Part shown: one piece after another, positions 1 to 5,262 of the stretch
How the letters are laid out: each line of letters begins with the position of its first letter
Position numbering within the stretch: the first letter of the stretch is position 1
NCBI GenBank assembly: GCA_013821865.1
Contig: PNJM01000164.1
Location: 1 to 6,197 of the forward strand
Direction: 5' to 3'
DNA from: Rhodocyclaceae bacterium
GTDB taxonomy: Bacteria; Pseudomonadota; Gammaproteobacteria; Burkholderiales; Rhodocyclaceae
DNA: 6,197 nucleotides
The notes under the pieces: generated by a model
Told to the model about the DNA's origin: nothing
The model's input: only the letters and a program-made list of their open reading frames with translations
Databases searched by the model: none
Made by a program: the position numbers and the translations under genes

Positions 1-460
<460 letters not shown>

Positions 461-464
<4 letters not shown>

Positions 465-1516
465 GTCTGTGGCGGGGGCGCGGGCGCTATCTGCGCCGAA
501 GTCCATTTTTCGGTGAGCACGAGGCCGAGCGCGAGCAGGACGGGGCCGAGGAAGATGCCGACGAAGCCGAAGGCGATGATGCCGCCGAAGACGCCCAGCG
601 CGATGAGCAGGATAGGCAGGCTGGCGGTGCGGCTGATGAGCAGCGGCTTGACGAAGTTGTCGACGCTGCTGATGGCGAACAGGCCCCAGATGACCATGAA
701 GATCGCCCAGCCGGTCTCGCCCTGGTCGAACAGCCAGAAGGCCGCGCCGCCCCAGATCAGCGGCGGCCCGATCGGGATCATCGACAGGAAGAAGGTCGCC
801 GCGGCGAGCAGCATGGACCCGGGCACGCCGGCGATGAGGAAGCCGATCAGCGCCACCAGCGACTGGGCGGCGGCAGTGCCGACGATGCCGATCATCACGC
901 CCATGATCGTGTTGCGGGTCAGCGCCAGCATCTGGTCGCCCACTTCCCCGCCGAGCTTGCGGCTGCCGAGGCGCAGACGGGAGACCAGCGCCGGGCCGTC
1001 GCGGTAGAAGAAAAAGGCGACGAACAGGGTCAATACCAGCTGCAGCAGTCCCTCACCCGCCAGCGCGCCGGCCTTGAGCAGGAACTTTCTGGTCGGATCG
1101 TAGAGCTGGCGCAACAGCTTGTTCAGTTCCTCGCGGCTGTCGGCGAGGAGATGCCAGTAGGCGTCGAGCTGCTGGCCGACCAGGGGAATGTTGCGCAGCC
1201 ATTCCGGTGGCGCGACCTGCGCCTGCTCGATCACCGGCCGGAGCTTTTCCAGCAGCAGCGGGACGACATCGGTCAGGCTCGCCGTGAGAAACACCATCGG
1301 CAGTACCACGACCAGCATCAGCAGCAGAATCATCAGCGTCGCCGTGAGCGCGGCCCTGCCGCCGAGCCGCTCCATCAGCCAGGCATGAACGGGCCACGTG
1401 GCGGTGCAGACCACGGCGGCGAACAGGATCGCGGCCACGAACGGCTGCAGGATCAGGGCGCAGCCGAGCGCCAGCAGCGTGATAAGCGCGATTCGGGCGA
1501 GTCGTTTGTTGTCCAT
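461..1516 (-). CDS. AI-2E family (UPF0118/PF01594) membrane protein, YdiK-like
   Basis: This is a polytopic inner-membrane protein of 351 residues, a normal length for the family. Members include E. coli YdiK, PerM and TqsA; TqsA has been linked to autoinducer-2 export and others to ion or small-molecule transport, so the substrate cannot be named. Hydrophobic stretches lie at about 8-45 (two segments), 59-80, 150-171, 203-230, 232-262, 268-284 and 299-335, with a soluble amphipathic region at about 85-145. The family motif DNFVKPLLI is at 286-294, followed by the glycine-rich [18 protein letters not shown] at 308-325. From memory the closest match is YdiK. I chose the ATG at 1514-1516 (MDNKRLARI); an in-frame GTG at 1561 would add 15 non-hydrophobic residues and lies upstream of a possible -10 site. 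Neither start has a good Shine-Dalgarno. The gene sits between ruvA (89 nt away) and ruvB (ATGA overlap), so it is probably co-transcribed with them, but no functional tie to recombination is evident. Confidence 0.9.
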
Positions 1517-1549
1517 GTGTCGGAGCACGCTTGCGTCAGCGCACGGGGC

Positions 1550-1555
1550 ATTGTA
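1550..1555 (-). promoter_or_regulatory. Possible -10 hexamer (TACAAT) ahead of the AI-2E family gene
   Basis: TACAAT reads on the minus strand in the 89-nt spacer between ruvA and the permease. It would start transcription near 1543, giving a leader of about 27 nt before the chosen ATG. No good TTGACA-like hexamer lies 16-18 nt upstream, so this is a weak candidate. If real, it would let the permease and ruvB be transcribed apart from ruvC-ruvA. The rest of the spacer shows no hairpin followed by a T-run. Confidence 0.3.
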
Positions 1556-1605
1556 CCCCACCGATGACGGGCGACTCGGAGCTCGGGCCCCCGCCGCAGG
1601 GAGCG

Positions 1606-2181
1606 TCAGGCCTTCGAGAGCGACTTGAGCGCCTGGCGGATGCCGTCGGACACGGAGGCATCGGCGGGCAGCTGCTTCATTGCCGCCTGCGCCTCGCGCT
1701 CGCTGTAGCCCAGCGCCAGCAGCGCATTGAGGATGTCGCTGGCCGAAGTATGAGCAGCCGCCGGCGCCGCGGCGCCGGCGCCGGCCATCTTGTCGCGCAG
1801 TTCCAGCAGGAGGCGCTCGGCGGTTTTCTTGCCTATGCCCGGGATCCGGGTGAGCCGGCCCGCTTCCCGGGCCGCCACGGCCTGCGACAGCTCGGCGACC
1901 GACAGGCCGGAAAGCACGGCCAGCGCGGTGCGCGCGCCGATACCGGAGATTTTGAGCAGCTGGCGAAAGGCGACGCGCTCGGCGTCAGAGGCGAAGCCGA
2001 AGAGCAGGTGCGCGTCCTCGCGCACCAGGAGATGCGTGTGCAGCGTCACCTTTTCGCCGGTGGCCGGCAGATTGTAGAAGGTGCTCATCGGCACGTCGAT
2101 CTCGTAGCCGACGCCGGCAACGTCCAGCGTGATTTGCGGCGGGTTCTTTTCGACCAGGGTGCCGGTGAGGCGACCGATCAT
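1606..2181 (-). CDS. ruvA: Holliday junction branch-migration complex subunit RuvA
   Basis: RuvA binds the Holliday junction as a tetramer, holds it open and square, and docks RuvB rings on opposite arms. The protein is complete at 191 residues (E. coli: 203). Domain I is an OB-fold at about 1-62 (MIGRLTGTL, then VGYEIDVP). It carries the acidic pin pair E55-D56 in VREDAHLL, which separates strands at the crossover. Domain II has two helix-hairpin-helix motifs, [13 protein letters not shown] at about 75-87 and [16 protein letters not shown] at about 110-125. An Ala-rich linker (about 133-146) is followed by the RuvB-binding domain III (about 147-191, with [17 protein letters not shown]). The start is ATG at 2179-2181, preceded by GGAG with a 7-nt gap. 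Spacing to ruvC is 50 nt and to the permease 89 nt. It belongs to the ruv operon, with a possible extra promoter just upstream. Confidence 0.97.
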   Translation of the reverse strand: MIGRLTGTLVEKNPPQITLDVAGVGYEIDVPMSTFYNLPATGEKVTLHTHLLVREDAHLLFGFASDAERVAFRQLLKISGIGARTALAVLSGLSVAELSQAVAAREAGRLTRIPGIGKKTAERLLLELRDKMAGAGAAAPAAAHTSASDILNALLALGYSEREAQAAMKQLPADASVSDGIRQALKSLSKA

Positions 2182-2212
2182 CTCATTGCTCCAGGGCGGT
2201 GGAAACGGGCGG

Positions 2213-2218
2213 ATTGTA
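2213..2218 (-). promoter_or_regulatory. Possible -10 hexamer (TACAAT) ahead of ruvA
   Basis: GCTACAATCCG reads on the minus strand within the 50-nt ruvC-ruvA spacer, a form common at betaproteobacterial -10 sites. It would give a start near 2206 and a leader of about 25 nt before the ruvA ATG. The matching -35 position falls at the ruvC 3' end and is poor. This is at best a weak internal promoter; transcription from upstream of yebC or ruvC is equally plausible. Confidence 0.35.
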
Positions 2219-2231
2219 GCGGGTAATCAAG

Positions 2232-2792
2232 TCAGACCAGCCGGCCGTTGCGGACGCGCAGTCCCGCCGTGGAAAATGCCCCCAGTCCCTGCCCGCCGTG
2301 GGCGTGGCAGATGGCGCAGGCGAGGGCGTCGGCGGCGTCGGGGCTGGGGTCGCCCGGCAGGCCGAGCAGGCGCCGCACCATGTGCTGCACCTGTTCCTTG
2401 GCGGCGTGGCCGTTGCCGACGACGGATTGCTTGACCTGCAGCGCGGTGTATTCGGCGACGGGCAGCCCGGCGGTGACGGCGGCGCAGATCGCCGCGCCGC
2501 GCGCCTGGCCGAGCAGCAGGGTGGACTGGGGGTTGACGTTGACGAAGACTTTCTCGACGGCGATCTGCTGGGGCCGGTGCGTTTCGATCACCTCGCGCAC
2601 GCCGTCGAGGATGACCTTCAGCCTTGCCGGCAGTTCGCCGTTCCCGGGCGTCCTGACGCAGCCGCTGGTGATGTAGGCCAGGCGGCTGCCGGTCTTTTCG
2701 ATGACGCCGAATCCCGTGATGCGCAAGCCCGGGTCGATGCCGAGAATGCGGATGGGAGTCGCGCTGCCGGCATTTGACTCCTCACCCTTCAC
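2232..2792 (-). CDS. ruvC: Crossover junction endodeoxyribonuclease RuvC
   Basis: RuvC is the dimeric, metal-dependent resolvase that makes paired symmetric nicks in Holliday junctions, working with RuvAB. The 186-residue protein has the RNase H-like fold with the full acidic tetrad visible: D20 ([14 protein letters not shown]), E80 ([13 protein letters not shown]), and D152 and D155 ([15 protein letters not shown]). These match E. coli D7, E66, D138 and D141. The [10 protein letters not shown] stretch that follows is typical. The only usable in-frame start is GTG at 2790-2792, which adds about 13 residues ([13 protein letters not shown]) before the usual first strand. Its Shine-Dalgarno GAGGAG (2799-2804) lies 6 nt upstream, inside the last codons of yebC. 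Only 3 nt separate the two genes, so translation is probably coupled. The N-terminal extension is encoded partly by a heptamer repeat and may not be ancestral. Confidence 0.96.
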   Translation of the reverse strand: MKGEESNAGSATPIRILGIDPGLRITGFGVIEKTGSRLAYITSGCVRTPGNGELPARLKVILDGVREVIETHRPQQIAVEKVFVNVNPQSTLLLGQARGAAICAAVTAGLPVAEYTALQVKQSVVGNGHAAKEQVQHMVRRLLGLPGDPSPDAADALACAICHAHGGQGLGAFSTAGLRVRNGRLV

Positions 2793-2804
2793 TCCTTACT
2801 CCTC
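2777..2804. repeat. Four degenerate tandem heptamers across the yebC stop and ruvC start
   Basis: On the plus strand the units are ACTCCTC (2777-2783), ACCCTTC (2784-2790), ACTCCTT (2791-2797) and ACTCCTC (2798-2804), consensus ACTCCTY. Read on the coding strand these are GA-rich and repeatedly resemble Shine-Dalgarno sequences (GAGGAG, AAGGAG). The array contains the yebC stop codon, the ruvC Shine-Dalgarno, the ruvC GTG and the first six codons of ruvC. Unit boundaries are read directly; the idea that this is a short heptameric satellite is inference. Confidence 0.6.
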
Positions 2805-3524
2805 GCCCATGACGGCCGTCGTATAGACGTCCTGCACGTCGTCGAGCGCCTCGATCGCGTCGAGCAGCTTCTGCATCTTTGCCGCATCGTCGCCGGCAAG
2901 AACGGTTTCGCCCTGCGGCTTCATGGTCACCTCGGCCAGGTCCGGCTTGAAGCCGGCCTGTTCCAGCGCGGCCTTCACCGCCGGAAAATCGTGCGGCCCG
3001 CTGAGGACCTCGATGCTGCCGTCCTCGTTGGTCACCACGTCCTCGGCGCCGGCTTCCAGCGCCGCCTCCATCAGCTTGTCCTCGTCCGTGCCGGGGGCGA
3101 AGACGAACTGGCCGCAATGCTTGAACTGGAACGCCACCGAGCCCTCCGAGCCCAGGTTGCCGCCGTTCTTGGCGAAGGCGTGGCGCACCTCGGCCACGGT
3201 GCGCGTCTTGTTGTCGGTGAGGCAGTCCACCATCACCGCCGCGCCGCCGATGCCGTAGCCCTCGTAGCGGATTTCCTCGTAGCTGGCGCCGTCCAGCTCG
3301 CCGCAGCCGCGCTTGATGGCGCGCTCGACGGTGTCCTTCGGCATGTTGTTGTCGTAGGCCTTGTCCATCGCCAGGCGCAGGCGCGGGTTGGCGCCGGCGT
3401 CGCCGCCACCCAGCTTGGCGGCGACGGTGATCTCCTTGATCAGGCGGGTGAAGACCTTGCCGCGCTTGGCGTCGGTCGCGGCTTTCTTGTGCTTGATGTT
3501 GGCCCATTTGGAGTGTCCGGCCAT
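2796..3524 (-). CDS. yebC: YebC/TACO1 family protein (PF01709)
   Basis: This is a cytoplasmic protein of 242 residues, the usual length (E. coli about 246). It begins with the signature [20 protein letters not shown], then shows [35 protein letters not shown] and [19 protein letters not shown]; the acidic C-terminal part ends at VMGEE. Family members were first called transcriptional regulators; homologues including mitochondrial TACO1 are now tied to translation, particularly through stretches the ribosome reads slowly, such as prolines. Which role applies here cannot be read from the sequence. The start at 3522-3524 is set by the [11 protein letters not shown] signature and by AGAGG with a 5-nt gap upstream; a longer open frame to 3584 has no such support. 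yebC directly upstream of ruvC is a widely conserved arrangement. It is the first gene of this minus-strand run and diverges from yjgR. Confidence 0.96.
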   Translation of the reverse strand: MAGHSKWANIKHKKAATDAKRGKVFTRLIKEITVAAKLGGGDAGANPRLRLAMDKAYDNNMPKDTVERAIKRGCGELDGASYEEIRYEGYGIGGAAVMVDCLTDNKTRTVAEVRHAFAKNGGNLGSEGSVAFQFKHCGQFVFAPGTDEDKLMEAALEAGAEDVVTNEDGSIEVLSGPHDFPAVKAALEQAGFKPDLAEVTMKPQGETVLAGDDAAKMQKLLDAIEALDDVQDVYTTAVMGEE

Positions 3525-3552
3525 GTAAACCTCTCGGATGGAACGCTGCTGA

Positions 3553-3558
3553 TAAAAT
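3553..3558 (+). promoter_or_regulatory. Possible -10 hexamer (TAAAAT) for the yjgR direction
   Basis: GATAAAATGCG on the plus strand is a good -10-like site, with transcription expected near 3565. That is 22 nt before the leader ATG at 3587 and about 105 nt before the yjgR start. There is no clear -35. The site is one half of an inverted repeat, TAAAAT-GCG-ATTTTA (3553-3567), whose other half could serve yebC. Confidence 0.4.
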
Positions 3559-3561
3559 GCG

Positions 3562-3567
3562 ATTTTA
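3562..3567 (-). promoter_or_regulatory. Possible -10 hexamer (TAAAAT) for yebC and the ruv genes
   Basis: The minus strand reads TGTAAAATCGC, so the hexamer is directly preceded by TG. Transcription would begin near 3555 and give a leader of about 31 nt before the yebC ATG. The -35 region is weak. It is the mirror image of the plus-strand hexamer at 3553-3558, only 3 nt away, so polymerase binding in the two directions would be mutually exclusive. Confidence 0.4.
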
Positions 3568-3586
3568 CACTCCCGAAGGGGCAACG

Positions 3587-3673
3587 ATGAACTACCCCCA
3601 CGCTTACTTCGTTCGCTGTCCCCCCGAGGGGGCGCTCAGCGCCCTTCGGGCGGCCGGGCGGGCGCTGAGATGA
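3587..3673 (+). CDS. Possible 28-codon leader ORF overlapping the yjgR start
   Basis: The frame runs from ATG at 3587-3589 to TGA at 3671-3673 and encodes [11 protein letters not shown] then a Pro/Gly/Ala/Arg-rich tail. Nearly all of it is encoded by the GC-rich hairpin element, so the peptide itself is unlikely to have a selected function. It has a good Shine-Dalgarno, AAGGGG (3576-3581), 5 nt before the ATG, and its stop overlaps the yjgR ATG as ATGA. yjgR has no obvious Shine-Dalgarno of its own. The simplest reading is that ribosomes initiate here and reinitiate at yjgR. Whether it is translated is inference. Confidence 0.35.
   Translation: MNYPHAYFVRCPPEGALSALRAAGRALR
3591..3668. repeat. 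GC-rich multi-hairpin (REP-like) element flanked by GATGA direct repeats
   Basis: This 78-bp stretch has three adjacent short inverted repeats: CCCCC/GGGGG (3620-3632), GGCGC/GCGCC (3631-3643, loop TCA) and CGCCC/GGGCG (3640-3652, loop TTC). It is bounded by the 5-bp direct repeat GATGA at 3586-3590 and 3669-3673. I recall similar CCCCCGAGGGGG-type hairpin repeats scattered between genes in Burkholderiales and Rhodocyclales, but cannot confirm that here. The composition differs sharply from the AT-rich promoter just before it. Removing the element and one GATGA copy joins AAGGGGCAACG directly to the yjgR ATG, which supports insertion. Exact ends are uncertain by a few bases because the flanks are ATG/TGA-rich. 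Confidence 0.55.
3635..3669 (+). promoter_or_regulatory. 10-bp stem-loop ending immediately before the yjgR start codon
   Basis: CTCAGCGCCC (3635-3644) and GGGCGCTGAG (3660-3669) are perfect reverse complements separated by 15 nt. The 3' arm ends at the base before the yjgR ATG (3670). In mRNA this stem would cover the ribosome landing region. It competes with the smaller hairpins in the same element. Ribosomes translating the leader ORF would disrupt it. The pairing is seen directly; a regulatory role is inference. Confidence 0.4.
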
Positions 3674-5178
3674 TGATCCAGCCGCTTGTCATCGCCAAGT
3701 CCGGCGACCTCGAACTCGCGCTGCTGCCGGCGCTCGCCAACCGCCACGGCCTCATCACCGGCGCCACCGGCACCGGCAAGACTGTCACCCTGCAAGTGCT
3801 GGCCGAACGCTTTTCGTCCATCGGGGTTCCGGTGTTCATGGCCGACGTGAAAGGCGATCTGTCCGGCCTGGCCGCCGCCGGCAGCGTCACGCCCAAGCTC
3901 AAGGTCCGCCTCGAATCACACGGCATCGCCGAGCCCGTGCCGGCCGCCTTCCCGGCCGTGTTCTGGGACGTCTTCGGCGAGGCCGGGCATCCGGTGCGCG
4001 CCACCGTCTCCGACATGGGCCCGCTGCTGCTCGGGCGCCTGCTCAATCTCAACGACACGCAGGCCGGCGTGCTGCAGCTCGTCTTCAGGATTGCCGACGA
4101 CGCCGGCCTGCTGCTGCTCGACCTCAAGGACCTGCGCGCCATGGTGCAGCACGTGGGCGACAATGCGAAGCAGTTCACCACCGAATACGGCAACGTCTCG
4201 GCCGCTTCCATCGGCGCCATCCAGCGTTCGCTGCTCGGCCTGGAAGAGCAGGGCGGAGACCGGTTCTTCGGCGAGCCGATGCTCGACATCGCCGACCTGA
4301 TGCAGACGGACGCCAAGGGTCGCGGGGTCGTCAATATTCTCGCCGCCGACCGGCTGCTCAACGCGCCGCGGCTGTATTCGACCTTCCTGCTCTGGTTGCT
4401 GGCCGAACTGTTCGAGCAGCTGCCCGAGGCGGGCGACCTGGACAAGCCGAAGCTGGTGTTCTTCTTCGACGAGGCGCACCTGCTCTTCAGCGAGGCGCCG
4501 CCGGCGCTGCTGGAAAAGATCGAGCAGGTGGTGCGGCTGATCCGCTCCAAGGGCGTCGGCGTCTACTTCATCACGCAGAATCCGCTCGATGTGCCGGACA
4601 CCGTGCTGGGCCAGCTGGGCAACCGGGTGCAGCACGCCCTGCGCGCCTTCACGCCGCGCGACCAGAAGGCGGTGAAAACGGCCGCGCAGACGCTGCGGCA
4701 GAATCCGAAGCTGGACACCGAAACCGCCATCACCGAACTGGGCGTGGGCGAGGCGCTGGTGTCCTTCCTCGACGAAAAGGGCCGGCCCGGCGTGGTCGAG
4801 CGCGCCTTCATCCTGCCGCCGACCTCACGGATAGGGCCGCTGCAGGCCGCAGAAAGGAACGCGGCGATCAGGGGCTCGCTGCTGTACGGCCATTACGAGA
4901 AGGCGGTGGATCGCGAATCCGCCTACGAGAAGCTCAAGTCGCGCGCCGCGCAGGCTGCGGAAGCGGCGCCACCGTCCGCCCAGGAGCAGTCGCGGCAGCA
5001 GGGCGGCGGCATTCTCGGCGGGCTGGGCGATCTCTTCGGCGGCGGTGCGTCGCGCGGCGGCCGCCAGTCGGTGGCCGAGGCGGCGGTGAAGAGCGCCGCC
5101 CGCGCCATCGGCTCGGAGCTCGGCCGCCAGGTGCTGCGCGGCGTGCTCGGCTCCATCCTCGGCGGCAAGCGGCGCTGA
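3670..5178 (+). CDS. yjgR: HerA-like ATPase of the YjgR/DUF853 family
   Basis: This is a cytoplasmic P-loop ATPase of the HerA/FtsK-like superfamily, complete at 502 residues and close to E. coli YjgR (about 500) along its whole length as I recall it. Its cellular role is not established; relatedness to HerA suggests a ring-shaped motor, possibly acting on DNA. Walker A is GATGTGKT (31-38), preceded by ANRHGLIT. Walker B is [12 protein letters not shown] (262-273, D267-E268), and a conserved ITQNP follows at 301-305. Other family blocks are [11 protein letters not shown] (57-67), [19 protein letters not shown] (111-129) and [17 protein letters not shown] (318-334). After about residue 425 comes an Ala/Gln-rich linker, a glycine-rich [13 protein letters not shown] (447-459) and a C-terminal helix ending [13 protein letters not shown] at 3670 or 3673 both fit the N-terminus. 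Neither has a clear Shine-Dalgarno, probably because of the element just upstream. The gene diverges from yebC and converges with the ankyrin gene. Confidence 0.93.
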   Translation: MMIQPLVIAKSGDLELALLPALANRHGLITGATGTGKTVTLQVLAERFSSIGVPVFMADVKGDLSGLAAAGSVTPKLKVRLESHGIAEPVPAAFPAVFWDVFGEAGHPVRATVSDMGPLLLGRLLNLNDTQAGVLQLVFRIADDAGLLLLDLKDLRAMVQHVGDNAKQFTTEYGNVSAASIGAIQRSLLGLEEQGGDRFFGEPMLDIADLMQTDAKGRGVVNILAADRLLNAPRLYSTFLLWLLAELFEQLPEAGDLDKPKLVFFFDEAHLLFSEAPPALLEKIEQVVRLIRSKGVGVYFITQNPLDVPDTVLGQLGNRVQHALRAFTPRDQKAVKTAAQTLRQNPKLDTETAITELGVGEALVSFLDEKGRPGVVERAFILPPTSRIGPLQAAERNAAIRGSLLYGHYEKAVDRESAYEKLKSRAAQAAEAAPPSAQEQSRQQGGGILGGLGDLFGGGASRGGRQSVAEAAVKSAARAIGSELGRQVLRGVLGSILGGKRR

Positions 5179-5190
5179 TGCAGGGTCGCC

Positions 5191-5200
5191 CCGGCGCCGG
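5191..5200. other. Perfect 10-bp palindrome at the yjgR / tfoX-remnant junction
   Basis: CCGGCGCCGG is self-complementary. It lies 12 nt after the yjgR stop and at the point where TfoX-like similarity on the other strand ends. A wider stem GCCCC/GGGGC (5188-5192 with 5206-5210) can also form. There is no T-run on either strand, so it is not a canonical intrinsic terminator. In DNA this GC-rich such a short palindrome may be chance. Confidence 0.3.
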
Positions 5201-5257
5201 TCCCAGGGGCGCCAGCAGTTCCAGCACGTGGCTGAAAAACTCGTTCTGCCGGGCCAT
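5198..5257 (-). pseudogene. 5' remnant of a TfoX/Sxy-like gene
   Basis: Five bases after the ankyrin stop, an ATG (5255-5257) opens a frame starting MARQNEFFSHVLELLAPLGP. This closely resembles the first helix of TfoX N-terminal domain proteins (PF04993), which typically read like M-A-x-x-x-E-F-x-x-H-V-L-E-L-L-A-P-L-G and continue into an RRMFGG motif. Here that motif is absent; after the 20th codon the frame enters the reverse complement of the yjgR 3' end and becomes Arg/Ala-rich. About 60 bp therefore survive of a gene usually over 300 bp. TfoX-like proteins are linked to competence regulation in gammaproteobacteria, but the role of the small single-domain members is largely unknown. Similarity is judged by eye over 20 residues, so confidence is moderate. 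If the match is false, the stretch is simply a spacer. Confidence 0.5.
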
Positions 5258-5262
5258 GGCGT

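Noticed and set aside
1517..1561. Upstream GTG start (1559-1561) for the AI-2E family gene
   Set aside because: It adds 15 residues not seen in the family, has no Shine-Dalgarno and lies upstream of the possible -10 at 1550-1555; the ATG at 1516 is the simpler start.
2782..3507. 241-codon minus-strand frame overlapping yebC in another register
   Set aside because: Arg/Gly/Gln-rich shadow of yebC; the overlapping frame gives a canonical YebC protein.
3525..3584. Twenty-residue N-terminal extension of yebC
   Set aside because: The family begins [11 protein letters not shown] and there is an AGAGG site 5 nt before that ATG; the extension would start at a TTG and span the likely promoter.
3636..4550. 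304-codon minus-strand open frame opposite yjgR
   Set aside because: Ser/Arg/Pro-rich translation with no motif, fully antisense to the well-supported YjgR coding frame.
5179..5262. Intrinsic terminator between convergent yjgR and the ankyrin gene
   Set aside because: Short GC-rich stems exist, but no run of T follows on either strand.
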